A stretch of DNA of 64,000 nt from Cohnella faecalis (lineage in GTDB: Bacteria; Bacillota; Bacilli; Paenibacillales; Paenibacillaceae), in assembly GCF_003570905.1 (NCBI RefSeq), contig NZ_QXJM01000042.1, positions 1 to 64,000 on the forward strand. The letters run 5' to 3'. The number at the start of each line of letters is the position of its first letter. Position 1 is the stretch's first letter. Below, in pieces: positions 17,460-26,130 of the stretch. The position numbers and the translations under genes are program-made. Under the pieces are notes generated by a model. It worked only from the letters and a program-made list of their open reading frames with translations, had not been told where the DNA came from and made no database searches.

Positions 17460-18773
17460 TTACTTAAATTGAGGGAGATACTCTCGATGAGCTGCCAGAA
17501 TATCAGCAAGCAAGCGTTTGGCTTTGTCCGCCGATCCCACTAGCGGATGAATCGTCAGCGCCTGCAGCGCTGCGGACTCATCGCCATGGACGGCAGCCTG
17601 CACGGTCAGCTCCTCATAGGCTTTAACAACCTGCAGCAGTCCGCGAATTTGCGGGCTAAGCTCTTTGGATGGCTGTACGGGCTGTGCGCCGTTGGCTCCG
17701 ATGACCGCGTTCACTTCCACACTGACATCATTCGGCAGACAAGGCAAAATGCCGTTGTTGCGAACATTGACAGTCTGGATATCCTGGCGATCGTTATAGA
17801 TGGATGTCATGAGGTTTACGGCAGCCTCCGAATAATAAGCGCCTCCGCGTTGCTCCAGCTGGGTTGGCTTGATCTTCAAATCGGGATCGCGGTATAGCTC
17901 GAATAGCTCCGCCTCGACTTGTTTGACCCGATCAGCCCGGGTAAAGCCTTGCTGCAGCTGCTCCTTTTGATGCTCCAGCATCTGTTCGGGCATATAGTAG
18001 TAGCGATGATAGCTGCAAGGCAATGCTCCCATTGAACGTAGAAAATCAGTGTCCCAGCCGAAGTCCGGAATATTCTTCATCGTCAGACCGCCGGCCCCGC
18101 TCGCTTTGCTGAGAAGAGCTTCCGTTACATCGATGCCTTCTACGCTTACACGAGTAGCCCAATTCAGATGATTGATGCCGACGACCTCGACATCCACTTT
18201 AGATACATCAACGTCGAATAGTTTGGCAATTTGCATCCGGGTGCCGATCGGCAGATTGCACAAACCAATGGTGCGAACGCCCCCGTGCTTTAATACAGCT
18301 TCTGTAATGATGCCTGCCGGGTTGGTGAAGTTGATAAGAAAAGCTTCGGGCGCCAGCTCCCGGATATCGCGGCAAATATCGAGAATAACCGGAATTGTCC
18401 TGAGCGCCTTGGCGAAGCCGCCGGCTCCGGTTGTCTCTTGTCCGATCAGGCCATATTCGGCGGGAATTCGTTCATCCTTCGCCCTGGCGTTCAATAGCCC
18501 GACGCGAAGCTGGGTGGATACGAAGTCGGCCCCCTTAATAGCTTTACGGCGGTCCAACGTCAATTCAATGTCGATAGGGACATTGGCTTCTTCCACCATC
18601 CGCTTGGCGAGCGCGCCGACAATTTCCAGCTTTTCGCGTCCGGCTTCGACATCGACAAGCACCAAGCGTTTAACCGGAAGCTCGCGATGATGTCGAATGA
18701 AGCCCTCGACCAGCTCCGGCGTATAGGATGAGCCTCCTCCAATTACGGCAACCTTCAGATTTTCGTTCTTCAT
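17460..18773 (-). CDS. Family 4 glycosidase, probable 6-phospho-beta-glucosidase
   Basis: 437 aa cytoplasmic GH4 enzyme, which uses NAD+ and Mn2+ in a redox-elimination mechanism. Visible: dinucleotide motif VIGGGSSYTPELVEG (about residues 10-24), NFTNPAG (about 147-153), GLCNLPIGTR with the metal cysteine (about 170-179) and GINHLNW with the metal histidine (about 198-204). The beta-glucoside subfamily is inferred from overall pattern. It is the last gene of the sugar operon and overlaps the kinase stop by ATGA (18770-18773), so a kinase-made 6-phosphosugar is the likely substrate. Confidence 0.88.
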   Translation of the reverse strand: MKNENLKVAVIGGGSSYTPELVEGFIRHHRELPVKRLVLVDVEAGREKLEIVGALAKRMVEEANVPIDIELTLDRRKAIKGADFVSTQLRVGLLNARAKDERIPAEYGLIGQETTGAGGFAKALRTIPVILDICRDIRELAPEAFLINFTNPAGIITEAVLKHGGVRTIGLCNLPIGTRMQIAKLFDVDVSKVDVEVVGINHLNWATRVSVEGIDVTEALLSKASGAGGLTMKNIPDFGWDTDFLRSMGALPCSYHRYYYMPEQMLEHQKEQLQQGFTRADRVKQVEAELFELYRDPDLKIKPTQLEQRGGAYYSEAAVNLMTSIYNDRQDIQTVNVRNNGILPCLPNDVSVEVNAVIGANGAQPVQPSKELSPQIRGLLQVVKAYEELTVQAAVHGDESAALQALTIHPLVGSADKAKRLLADILAAHREYLPQFK

Positions 18774-19753
18774 TTATCGTGACCTCCGTATTGTATGAAT
18801 TTTTGTTTCATCCCATCATCGATCTCTATGCCCAGCGTATCCATAGCGATCATAACGGCTCCATACACAGGCGCTGCTTCCGGAATGACCAGCTCGTACG
18901 CCAGGTTTTCCTGTTCCAGCGTGTCGCTTAACGCCTTCAGCAAGTGCGGGCTCCGTCCTTTCGTCAGAATACTGCCTACAAGGACAATCGGAATTTTTGC
19001 GAGCTCTTCGAATCCGCCTAATCGGCGAATAACGGATATAGCCGCGAGGCCCAGCTCTCTTCCGGTTTGTGCCAGTATGGAGCCCGCCGCCTCATCCCCT
19101 TGATCGGCGGCATCATGAAGCACAAGGGTTAAATGTGCCGGAACGCTGTAGATGTCTTTATCCAAGTAATCGTTCCATAACTGCTCCATTGTGTCGTAAC
19201 CAAGGTGTCGGGGCACCAGATCGGTTAACAAGGAAGGACTCTCGCGCAATTCCCAGGAACGGACGGCAGCCCGGAATGTTGCAATGGCCATATCGCTGCC
19301 GCCAGCGCCGTCCCCGTACAGGAAGCCGAACCCTCCAGTTTGTACGGACTGGCCCTGCGGATTTCTGCCAGCGGCGTTCGTACCTGTACCGCACACAAGT
19401 ACGACTCCCGTGTAATCCGAACTGCCGACACGAAGTCCTTCCATCGTATCGCATACCAAACCCCAATTCCGGCAAGGCAGGGCAGCAAGCGCAGGGCGAA
19501 GAATGTCGTAATCTTTGTCCCGGTCCGCCCCTGCGAGTCCGTATTGAAAGTAATCGATATCGTCCCAAGATAGCGCTGCCTCTTGCAGGGCCAGCTCGAT
19601 AGATTTCTTAATCTGGCTTAGCGCCGCATGGATGCCGGCGGATTGATGATTGCCCCGTCCGGCCAGACCGGTTCCAAGAAGATTGCCTCTTTCGTCGACG
19701 AGCACAGCATAGGTTTTACTGCCTCCGGCATCCACACCGACAATGCGTGTCAT
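18770..19753 (-). CDS. BadF/BadG-family sugar kinase (N-acetylglucosamine kinase-like)
   Basis: 327 aa from the start MTRIVGVDAGGSKTYAV at 19753. The open frame extends upstream to 19825, and 19774 is an alternative because it follows the mgtC stop by one base. Actin-fold motifs: VGVDAGGSKTYAVLVDERG (phosphate 1), GVVLVCGTGTNAAGRNP (phosphate 2) and IPIVLVGSILTKG (adenosine). The family phosphorylates N-acetylglucosamine and related sugars with ATP. Its coupling to the GH4 gene suggests that it phosphorylates an imported glycoside or its product; this is inference. Confidence 0.85.
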   Translation of the reverse strand: MTRIVGVDAGGSKTYAVLVDERGNLLGTGLAGRGNHQSAGIHAALSQIKKSIELALQEAALSWDDIDYFQYGLAGADRDKDYDILRPALAALPCRNWGLVCDTMEGLRVGSSDYTGVVLVCGTGTNAAGRNPQGQSVQTGGFGFLYGDGAGGSDMAIATFRAAVRSWELRESPSLLTDLVPRHLGYDTMEQLWNDYLDKDIYSVPAHLTLVLHDAADQGDEAAGSILAQTGRELGLAAISVIRRLGGFEELAKIPIVLVGSILTKGRSPHLLKALSDTLEQENLAYELVIPEAAPVYGAVMIAMDTLGIEIDDGMKQKFIQYGGHDK

Positions 19754-19775
19754 AGCTGTCCACATCCGTTCCATA

Positions 19776-20474
19776 TTATTCGATGGAGATGGCAAATACC
19801 CCATCGATCCGCCGCAGGTCGGCAATCATTTTGCTAATTTCGATGGATTTGGGGACGTCGATTTTCAAGTGCAGCTCGGTTTGTCTTTGATCGGTTAATT
19901 CGGATTTCGTATTCGCCCAGCGCATGTCTCTCGTAATAATCGCTTTATTCGTTAATTGATCGCACACCTGGTCAAGAAGCTGATCTCTTGTCGACGCCTG
20001 AATAATGAGCACCCTTGTTTTCCTTCTTTTCAGGAAACGCTGCTCGATTTTATTGAATACCCACAAATTGATCAGCACGATTACGCTGGCGGCTATCGCT
20101 GCGAAGTTAAAACCTGCCCCAACGGCCAGCCCAATTGCGGCAACAACCCATAGGGATGCGGCAGTGGTCAGTCCAGTGATGGATTTTCCTGTGAAAAGGA
20201 TCGTTCCCGCTCCTAAAAACCCGACCCCGGTAATGACAGCCGTCGCAAGTCTGGCTGGATCGATTCGAACGTTCGCCTCGCCTACGAATTCTGCAAAACC
20301 GTACACGGACAGCATCATAATGAGCGTGGAGCCCATACAAACAAGAATATGAGTTCGAAAACCGGCAGGATGATTATGGTGCTCTCGCTCAAAGCCGATG
20401 GCTCCGCCGAGTATGACGGCGAGGAGCAATCGGATTAAAATATGGACATTGTCAATGACCCAAGGATTGTGCAT
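19776..20474 (-). CDS. MgtC/SapB-family membrane protein
   Basis: 232 aa. Residues about 8-140 hold four or five membrane helices with the family signature GGAIGFEREHHNHPAGFRTH and the VGFLGAGTI motif. A cytoplasmic C-terminal domain (about 150-232; ACT-like alternation of strands and helices) follows. MgtC proteins affect Mg2+ and phosphate physiology; some long forms inhibit F-type ATPase. It is surprising to find it inside a sugar operon, 74 bases after the PHP gene and directly before the kinase. Confidence 0.88.
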   Translation of the reverse strand: MHNPWVIDNVHILIRLLLAVILGGAIGFEREHHNHPAGFRTHILVCMGSTLIMMLSVYGFAEFVGEANVRIDPARLATAVITGVGFLGAGTILFTGKSITGLTTAASLWVVAAIGLAVGAGFNFAAIAASVIVLINLWVFNKIEQRFLKRRKTRVLIIQASTRDQLLDQVCDQLTNKAIITRDMRWANTKSELTDQRQTELHLKIDVPKSIEISKMIADLRRIDGVFAISIE

Positions 20475-20548
20475 AGCGATGGCCCCTCTCTAGCAGCCGT
20501 CGCATCTTGAAGATGCGGAGATTCAAGCTCAAAGTCACAGCATCAGCA

Positions 20549-21349
20549 TTACCGTGCATGAAGTTCTACCATCGTTCTTTTTCGTCCACGGAATGTCGCC
20601 CACTCTCGATATCCGATATCCCGCAGGCTGCTTTGTACTTTCTCGAAATCGTGTCCTGTCTGTTCCGGCTCATGCGCATCTGAACCAAAAGTAACTTTAA
20701 CGCCGTGGTACAGCGCTCTCTCCAGGAAAGCCTCGTTTGGAACCCAGTTGTTGTCGGATGAATTGATTTCAATGACTACATCGCTTGCGGCGATCGTCTT
20801 TAGCGTCACATCCGCAGCTTCCGTGCGCAAATCCGAATATTCAGGAAAATATCGATTCAACGCGTCGACATGGCCTAAAATATCGTATAATCCACATTTC
20901 GCGGATTGGGCAATATATTGATAATAGAGATTTTTGAGTTCGAGCTTTCCTTGGCTAGTCAAATTTGTCCAATGGTCTGCATTGTAAAGACCGATTCCTG
21001 CGAAATCATGTACGGAACCGATGACATAGTCAAAAGGGTAAGAGTGGATGACACTGCGATAAACATCCAGCGAGTCCGGCAGGAAATCCGCTTCAATGCC
21101 TAACAGAACTTCAATGCGTCCAGCATAATCTTGCTTGAGCTGAAGCACTTCGTTCACATAAATCGGGAACTCGCTTTTTGCCATTGCACCTCCGGGCCAA
21201 GGGCGATCCTCTTCAAGAGCGAATGCCGGAGTGTGGTCAGATATTCCAATAATGTGCAAGCCATTATTCAAAGCGGCTTCGATATAATCTCGGACAGAAC
21301 CGCTCGCATGTCCGCAACGTTCGTGATGGGTATGATAATCAAATTTCAT
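20549..21349 (-). CDS. PHP-domain phosphoesterase (HisJ/histidinol-phosphatase-like)
   Basis: 266 aa. Metal-binding PHP motifs: DYHTHHERCGHASG at the N-terminus, GISDHTPAF (about 35), GIEADFLPD (about 85), VIGSVHDF (about 110), ILGHVDALNRYFPEY (about 158) and FGSDAHEPEQTGHDF (about 223-237). The fold hydrolyses phosphate esters. No other histidine genes are present and the gene lies in a sugar operon, so a sugar phosphate is a more likely substrate than histidinol phosphate. Starts 72 bases after the permease gene. Confidence 0.82.
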   Translation of the reverse strand: MKFDYHTHHERCGHASGSVRDYIEAALNNGLHIIGISDHTPAFALEEDRPWPGGAMAKSEFPIYVNEVLQLKQDYAGRIEVLLGIEADFLPDSLDVYRSVIHSYPFDYVIGSVHDFAGIGLYNADHWTNLTSQGKLELKNLYYQYIAQSAKCGLYDILGHVDALNRYFPEYSDLRTEAADVTLKTIAASDVVIEINSSDNNWVPNEAFLERALYHGVKVTFGSDAHEPEQTGHDFEKVQSSLRDIGYREWATFRGRKRTMVELHAR

Positions 21350-21421
21350 ATTAAGTTCCTCCGAGTGGGTGCTGGCGCATAGATGATATCCGGCTCAATC
21401 AACAGCAAAATTTAACGATAA

Positions 21422-22276
21422 TTATCCCTTGGAGCCGGAGACAACAATGCCTTGAATGAATACTTTCTGAGCAAAGAAAAAGATAAGAAGCAAAGGAGCT
21501 ACCGCAACGATGGAAGCGGCCATAAGCAGATTCCAAGGCGTTTGCCCATAGGCAGCAGTAAAATTAGCGAGTCCTAGCGACAGCGGATATTGAGCGCTGT
21601 CGTTCAAATAAATCAACGGACCGAACAAGTCGTTCCACCGCGACATCAGCTCCAACACCGCTGCGGTGGCCAGCGCCGGCGCTGACAGCGGGAGCAGAAT
21701 TCGCCAATAGAGCGTAAACCGGCTTCCCCCGTCAATCTTGACGGCTTCATCCATCTCTCGCGAGATGCCCAGGTAAAATTGTCGCAGCAAGAAGATGATG
21801 AAGGCACTGCCTGTAAATGCCGGCACGACGAGAGGCAGGTAGGAGCCTGTCCAATGAATCTCGTTAAATAGCAAATACTGCGGAATGAGCGTTACTTGCG
21901 ATGGGATCATCATGGTGCTCAGCGCGAGGGCAAAAAGCAGAGTACTGCCTCTGGCTCGCAGGCGCGCGAAAGCAAATGCAGCCATCGAGGAAGCAATCAT
22001 AATGCCGACTACAGAGACGCAGGTGTACCAGATTGAATTCCACAGAAATTTCCCCATAGGCGCATCGATGAATATTTGCTTGTAATTGCCCCATTGAATG
22101 GGAGAAGGAATCCATGTCATAGGTAGTTTATGAATGTCGCCAAGCGTTTTAAGCGAGGTGATCAGCATCCAGAACAACGGAAATACGAATAGAATAACCC
22201 CGCCGTATAGAACGAAATAGAGAAGACCTTTCTCCACGAGCTTGAGTTCACCATACGCAAATGATTTTCGTTTCAT
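21422..22276 (-). CDS. Carbohydrate ABC importer permease, MalG type
   Basis: 284 aa with six predicted helices. The EAA loop MDEAVKIDGGSRFTLYWRI (about residues 180-198) contacts the ATPase. The C-terminus ending KVFIQGIVVSGSKG is typical of this family (CUT1). No ATPase gene lies nearby, so a shared MsmX-type ATPase encoded elsewhere is expected. It follows the MalF-type gene by 14 bases. Confidence 0.92.
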   Translation of the reverse strand: MKRKSFAYGELKLVEKGLLYFVLYGGVILFVFPLFWMLITSLKTLGDIHKLPMTWIPSPIQWGNYKQIFIDAPMGKFLWNSIWYTCVSVVGIMIASSMAAFAFARLRARGSTLLFALALSTMMIPSQVTLIPQYLLFNEIHWTGSYLPLVVPAFTGSAFIIFLLRQFYLGISREMDEAVKIDGGSRFTLYWRILLPLSAPALATAAVLELMSRWNDLFGPLIYLNDSAQYPLSLGLANFTAAYGQTPWNLLMAASIVAVAPLLLIFFFAQKVFIQGIVVSGSKG

Positions 22277-22290
22277 TCGGCAGGGCCCCC

Positions 22291-23196
22291 TTATCTCTTC
22301 GAGTCATATTCATAATGGACAAACCTTTTTGAACTCCAGAGAGAGATCAGTGTCAGCGACAAAATAATAATAAATAGAATCCACGCCTGCGCGGATGCGT
22401 ATCCCATCCGGAATTGTTTGAACGCTGTATCGAACAAGTAGTATACATAGAAATACGAGTTCCAGTCGGGTCCTCCCTTGGTGATGACGTAGGACTCGGT
22501 AAATACTTGAAGCGCCGCAATCATGGCAATGATGGAATTGAACAAGATGACAGGCGAGAGCAGCGGCAGTGTGATTTGCAGAAACTTTCGCCATTTTCTC
22601 GCGCCGTCAATGGAAGCGGCCTCATACAACTCCGTTGGCAAGGACTGCATCGCAGCAAGAAAAATGACCATCGTGCCGCCTGAGGCTGTTAATTGCATCA
22701 GCACCATGGAAGGCACTACGGTGTCAGGACCTGTGAACCAGGCTGGCCCCACAATGCCGAACCAGTCGTAGAGCAATGAATTAACGACTCCAAAAGTCGG
22801 GTTGAGAAGCCAAGACCAGAGAAAAGAGACAGCAACCCCCGAGATGATGCTCGGAGCATAATAGAGAGTTCGCAATATCGTTTGGCCGCGCACTTTCTGG
22901 TTAAGCAGTGCCGCAATGATCAACGAAGTAATAATCGTAAACGGAACGGACAATACACTGTAGTACAGGGTGACCGACAATGATTTGAAGAATAGACGGT
23001 CATGGAACAGAGACTTAAAATTGTCCAAGCCTATTATCGTTGGCGATGAAATTACGTTGTATTCCGTGAAGCTGAGCAGTAAAGAGGCCAGAATCGGACC
23101 TCCCGTAAAACATAAAAAGCCGATAAACCACGGCAGAATAAACAGCCAGAAGGCGCGTTCTTCCCGTTTGTTTTCCAAGGTTATTCGCCGCTTCAT
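22291..23196 (-). CDS. Carbohydrate ABC importer permease, MalF type
   Basis: 301 aa with six predicted helices and the EAA loop YEAASIDGARKWRKFLQIT (about residues 185-203). N-terminal basic segment KRRITLENKREE then the first helix. Partner of the MalG-type permease. The gene is separated from the binding-protein gene by 85 bases that hold a strong hairpin. Confidence 0.92.
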   Translation of the reverse strand: MKRRITLENKREERAFWLFILPWFIGFLCFTGGPILASLLLSFTEYNVISSPTIIGLDNFKSLFHDRLFFKSLSVTLYYSVLSVPFTIITSLIIAALLNQKVRGQTILRTLYYAPSIISGVAVSFLWSWLLNPTFGVVNSLLYDWFGIVGPAWFTGPDTVVPSMVLMQLTASGGTMVIFLAAMQSLPTELYEAASIDGARKWRKFLQITLPLLSPVILFNSIIAMIAALQVFTESYVITKGGPDWNSYFYVYYLFDTAFKQFRMGYASAQAWILFIIILSLTLISLWSSKRFVHYEYDSKR

Positions 23197-23212
23197 TCGT
23201 CTCCCCCTTCCA

Positions 23213-23256
23213 CAGCCGCTTGATGGTATGGCCGCAGCCGTACCATCAAGCGGCTG
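23213..23256 (-). other. Intercistronic 16 bp hairpin between binding protein and permease genes
   Basis: Perfect inverted repeat: arms 23213-23228 (CAGCCGCTTGATGGTA) and 23241-23256, 12-base loop, no T tract on the minus strand. Likely an mRNA-stabilising structure that protects the upstream binding-protein message from 3' decay, as known for other sugar ABC operons. Confidence 0.75.
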
Positions 23257-23281
23257 ATTATTTAACGGCCTTGCAGAATGA

Positions 23282-24673
23282 TTATTTCAAATTAAGCGAA
23301 CGGAGATTTTGATCCATTTCCTTCAAGCCTGTATCTAGTGTTTTTCTGCCATTCCATACGGAAGACATCGTTTGATTCATGGTTTCCAGAATCGTATTGA
23401 ACTTGACGATCAAGTGATTCTCGGCTTCACGACCGTATTTAATGGAGCCTTCATGGACCTGTTTGAAATCGTTCTTGTCCATATTGATTTGCTTTGAAAT
23501 TTTCTCATACCACAGTTCAAACAGGCTGCTATCGGCCGGTGTTCTGCCAACTTCATTCATATACTTGTATGCGCCTCCGCCTTCGGCAGGGTTAGCCAGG
23601 TGCCGTACGAACTCCCAAGCTTCGTCCGGATGCTTGCTGCTGGCCGAGATGCTCCATGGGTCGACATAAAGCGTAACCTTGCGTCCATCCTTGTAAGGAA
23701 CTGCAGCAACGCCCCATTTGAAATCGGCCTTTTCGTACGCGCCTAATCCCCAGCCTCCATTAATGAACATGCCTACCTTGCCCGTCATGAATACGTCTCC
23801 GAGCTGTGCGGAAGCAGCGACAGTCTGCTGATCCGGCGAGACCTTGTATTTCTCGATCAAATCGAGATTATATTGCAAAGCCTCTACATTCTTCGGATTC
23901 GAGAGGTCCGGCTCTCCCATAACTCCTGTCGTGTAGGCTTCAGGTTTGAAGAAATCGCCGCCGAATGACCAAGCCATTGCATTAGCGGTGAGATTGCTGG
24001 AGAAGCCGAAAACCTGTTTGCGGATATCGCCTACATCGTGGGTCAGCTTCTGGGCGATTTCGAGCATCTTGTCGTAAGTCCATGTCTTGTCGTCCCAGTC
24101 CGTAGTTGGATATGGAATGTTCGCTGCATCAAACAAATCCTTATTATAGAACAAGTACGTTGCATTGCTGACGAGTGGAATGCCGTAATATTTGCCGTCA
24201 ATCCGATAAATATTCAGCAAGTCCTTATCCATGGTCTCTAGCTCCGGAACCCCTTTCTCGATATAAGGCGTCAGATCCTTGATGGCGCCCATGCTCATGT
24301 AAGTCGCAAAGCCGCTATCCGCCTGGTTCGGATTCCATACGTCAGGTGCATTGCCGCTTGAGATCATCGTTGTCAGCTTCTGATCGAATTGATCGTAGGG
24401 GATATTCTCAAGATGAACCTTGATATTAGGGTGCGAAGCTTCGAAAGAAGCAATGACCGAATCCTGCCAAGCTTTTTTGTCCGGGTCCGCAGCCATGACC
24501 CAGTTTATTTCAACCTTCTCTGTGTTGCCCGATGAAGCGGGTAATTCGCCGGTAGTGGATGGAGAAGCGGCATTATTAGTACCCGATTTACTGGAGCATG
24601 CTGACAACAGCAGCACGATAACCAATGTTAGCAGCAGTGAGGAGACGACTTTTTTCGGTGATTGTTTTGTCAA
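23282..24673 (-). CDS. Extracellular sugar-binding lipoprotein (family 1)
   Basis: 463 aa from a TTG start at 24673, chosen because AAAAGGTGGG lies at the right distance and the protein then opens with a classic lipoprotein signal, MTKQSPKKVVSSLLL...LLLSACSSK, with Cys near 24. A longer frame begins at 24754. The mature part has the alternation of type-1 solute-binding proteins (PNIKVHLENIPYDQF, PDVWNPNQADSGFA, YYGIPLVSNATYLFYNKDLFD). It delivers an oligosaccharide to the two permeases downstream. First gene of the operon. Confidence 0.92.
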   Translation of the reverse strand: MTKQSPKKVVSSLLLTLVIVLLLSACSSKSGTNNAASPSTTGELPASSGNTEKVEINWVMAADPDKKAWQDSVIASFEASHPNIKVHLENIPYDQFDQKLTTMISSGNAPDVWNPNQADSGFATYMSMGAIKDLTPYIEKGVPELETMDKDLLNIYRIDGKYYGIPLVSNATYLFYNKDLFDAANIPYPTTDWDDKTWTYDKMLEIAQKLTHDVGDIRKQVFGFSSNLTANAMAWSFGGDFFKPEAYTTGVMGEPDLSNPKNVEALQYNLDLIEKYKVSPDQQTVAASAQLGDVFMTGKVGMFINGGWGLGAYEKADFKWGVAAVPYKDGRKVTLYVDPWSISASSKHPDEAWEFVRHLANPAEGGGAYKYMNEVGRTPADSSLFELWYEKISKQINMDKNDFKQVHEGSIKYGREAENHLIVKFNTILETMNQTMSSVWNGRKTLDTGLKEMDQNLRSLNLK

Positions 24674-24830
24674 GGGACTTTCCCACCTTTTCGCTGTTTT
24701 GAATGAGATTTTACATTCCGGCAACATTATGAGATGAAAGTTAACATAAAGCAATCATTGCTGTTCACCGTTCCCGTGTTTTCCCTGTTGCCCTCCCTTT
24801 TTTCTAAAAGAATCTATCGAACTGGTTTTC

Positions 24831-24859
24831 ATTATAAACGGTTAATAGTATGAATTTAA
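24831..24859 (-). promoter_or_regulatory. Promoter of the GH4 sugar operon
   Basis: Minus strand TTAAAT (24854-24859), 17-base spacer, perfect TATAAT (24831-24836), about 160 bases upstream of the binding-protein start. The weak -35 fits activation by the divergent AraC-type regulator. Confidence 0.55.
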
Positions 24860-24881
24860 GCACATATCCTCGCTGTTTTAC

Positions 24882-24911
24882 TTGATTTTCTACATTAATT
24901 ACTGTTAATAT
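24882..24911 (+). promoter_or_regulatory. Promoter of the AraC-type regulator
   Basis: TTGATT (24882-24887), 17-18 base spacer, TTAATA/TAATAT (24905-24911). It is placed back to back with the sugar operon promoter, so a single binding region could control both. Confidence 0.45.
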
Positions 24912-24946
24912 AGTTGACACAGATGCTTCTTTGGGAGGGATTCCAT

Positions 24947-25801
24947 ATGGAAACCAATTTTTATGAAGCGCAGAACTTCGATATCAGTCGAGAAAAAAAA
25001 TATCAATCCAGCATGCCAACGCAGCATTATCATAACGGGTTTGAAATCTTCTATCTGGTAGCCGGCGATGTTTGTTATTTTATTAACGATAAGGCGTATC
25101 AGGTTGTTGGCGGCGTTATGCTTCTCATTGATGTCGATGAAATTCATAAGCTTGTCAACTTTAGCGGGGATACCTTTGAACGTATTACGCTCGTCTTCAA
25201 ACGGGAGTTTATTGAAGGTATTTTCCCAGGCAACCATTCCTTCGACGTTCTCTCCTGCTTTCTCAAGGATCGGCATATGCTGACGTTCAGCGGCTATGAG
25301 CAAAGCTTTATTGAAAAATTATTCGACAAAATGATTTCGGAGTTTACCAAGCAGCCGCCCGGCTATGAATTTTATTTGAAGACGTTGCTGTTCGAGCTGC
25401 TTATTTTCATCTATCGGCACCTTGAATCCTCGCAAACGAAGGCTTATTCGGAAGAAAACAACATCGTTAATCGGAAAATATTTGATATCGTAGATTTTTT
25501 AAATCGGAATTACGATAAGCAGCACACGATTCGCGATATCTCCAGCCGCTTCTTTATAAGTCCGTCCTATTTCTGCAAGTCGTTTCGCGATAGCACGGGA
25601 TTTACCTTTACCGAATATTTGAACAACGTCAGAATTAAAGAAGCGCGCGTACTGCTGACCCAGACAGGCATGAAGGTGGCGGATGTTGCAGAGAAAGTGG
25701 GATTTGAAAATTTGACGCATTTCGGCCGTGTTTTCAAGGAAATAACCGGCCTTTCTCCGCTTAAATATCGGCAAGCTAATCGTGTAAATCCCGCTTCGTA
25801 G
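24947..25801 (+). CDS. AraC-family transcriptional regulator
   Basis: 284 aa from the ATG at 24947, preceded by GGGAGGGA; the frame could start earlier at a TTG but without a site. N-terminal cupin-like sensor domain (residues about 10-150; MPTQHYHNGFEIFYL). The C-terminal double helix-turn-helix (about 185-284) shows RDISSRFFISPSYFCKSFRD and KVADVAEKVGFENLTHFGRV with the usual SPLKYR end. Divergent from the GH4 sugar operon, which it probably activates in response to an imported sugar. Confidence 0.9.
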   Translation: METNFYEAQNFDISREKKYQSSMPTQHYHNGFEIFYLVAGDVCYFINDKAYQVVGGVMLLIDVDEIHKLVNFSGDTFERITLVFKREFIEGIFPGNHSFDVLSCFLKDRHMLTFSGYEQSFIEKLFDKMISEFTKQPPGYEFYLKTLLFELLIFIYRHLESSQTKAYSEENNIVNRKIFDIVDFLNRNYDKQHTIRDISSRFFISPSYFCKSFRDSTGFTFTEYLNNVRIKEARVLLTQTGMKVADVAEKVGFENLTHFGRVFKEITGLSPLKYRQANRVNPAS

Positions 25802-25879
25802 TGTATTATTTCCAAACAAGCTAGTACCATACAGAATGAACGGAAGATATGGCTTGCGAAGAGCGGGCGTTTATAGTCA

Positions 25880-25913
25880 AAAGGCATCCTTTCATTCTGC
25901 GGATGCCTTTTTT
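25880..25913 (+). terminator. Terminator of the AraC-type gene
   Basis: Stem AAGGCATCC / GGATGCCTT with an 11-base loop followed by a run of T, 79 bases after the stop. Confidence 0.85.
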
Positions 25914-26062
25914 GCTTGCTGCCATAGTGCTGCCACGAAGCTGGTTTGAGCAAAACTCCCTCGTCTTTCTCCCCCTGTCCGCCATACCAGAAGATTTCCG
26001 CTTCCCTATTTACAAGAAACTCTTAATGAAATCTTAAAAGATTGGACAAATGCGACAATGAA

Positions 26063-26093
26063 CTGACAACTGGAGGAGTATTCTTGCTATGAT
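26063..26093 (+). promoter_or_regulatory. Promoter of the two-component operon
   Basis: CTGACA (26063-26068), 19-base spacer ending TGC, TATGAT (26088-26093). The TGC before the -10 makes it an extended -10 element. Confidence 0.4.
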
Positions 26094-26130
26094 GAAACCA
26101 ATCGATAATGTTGGACGGTGATGAAAAAGA

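Larger units (their letters stand above)
25802..26130. other. Intergenic region with terminator and promoter, no gene
   Basis: Contains the AraC-gene terminator at 25880-25913 and a promoter candidate at 26063-26093 for the two-component operon. No open frame with a start signal was found. Confidence 0.6.
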
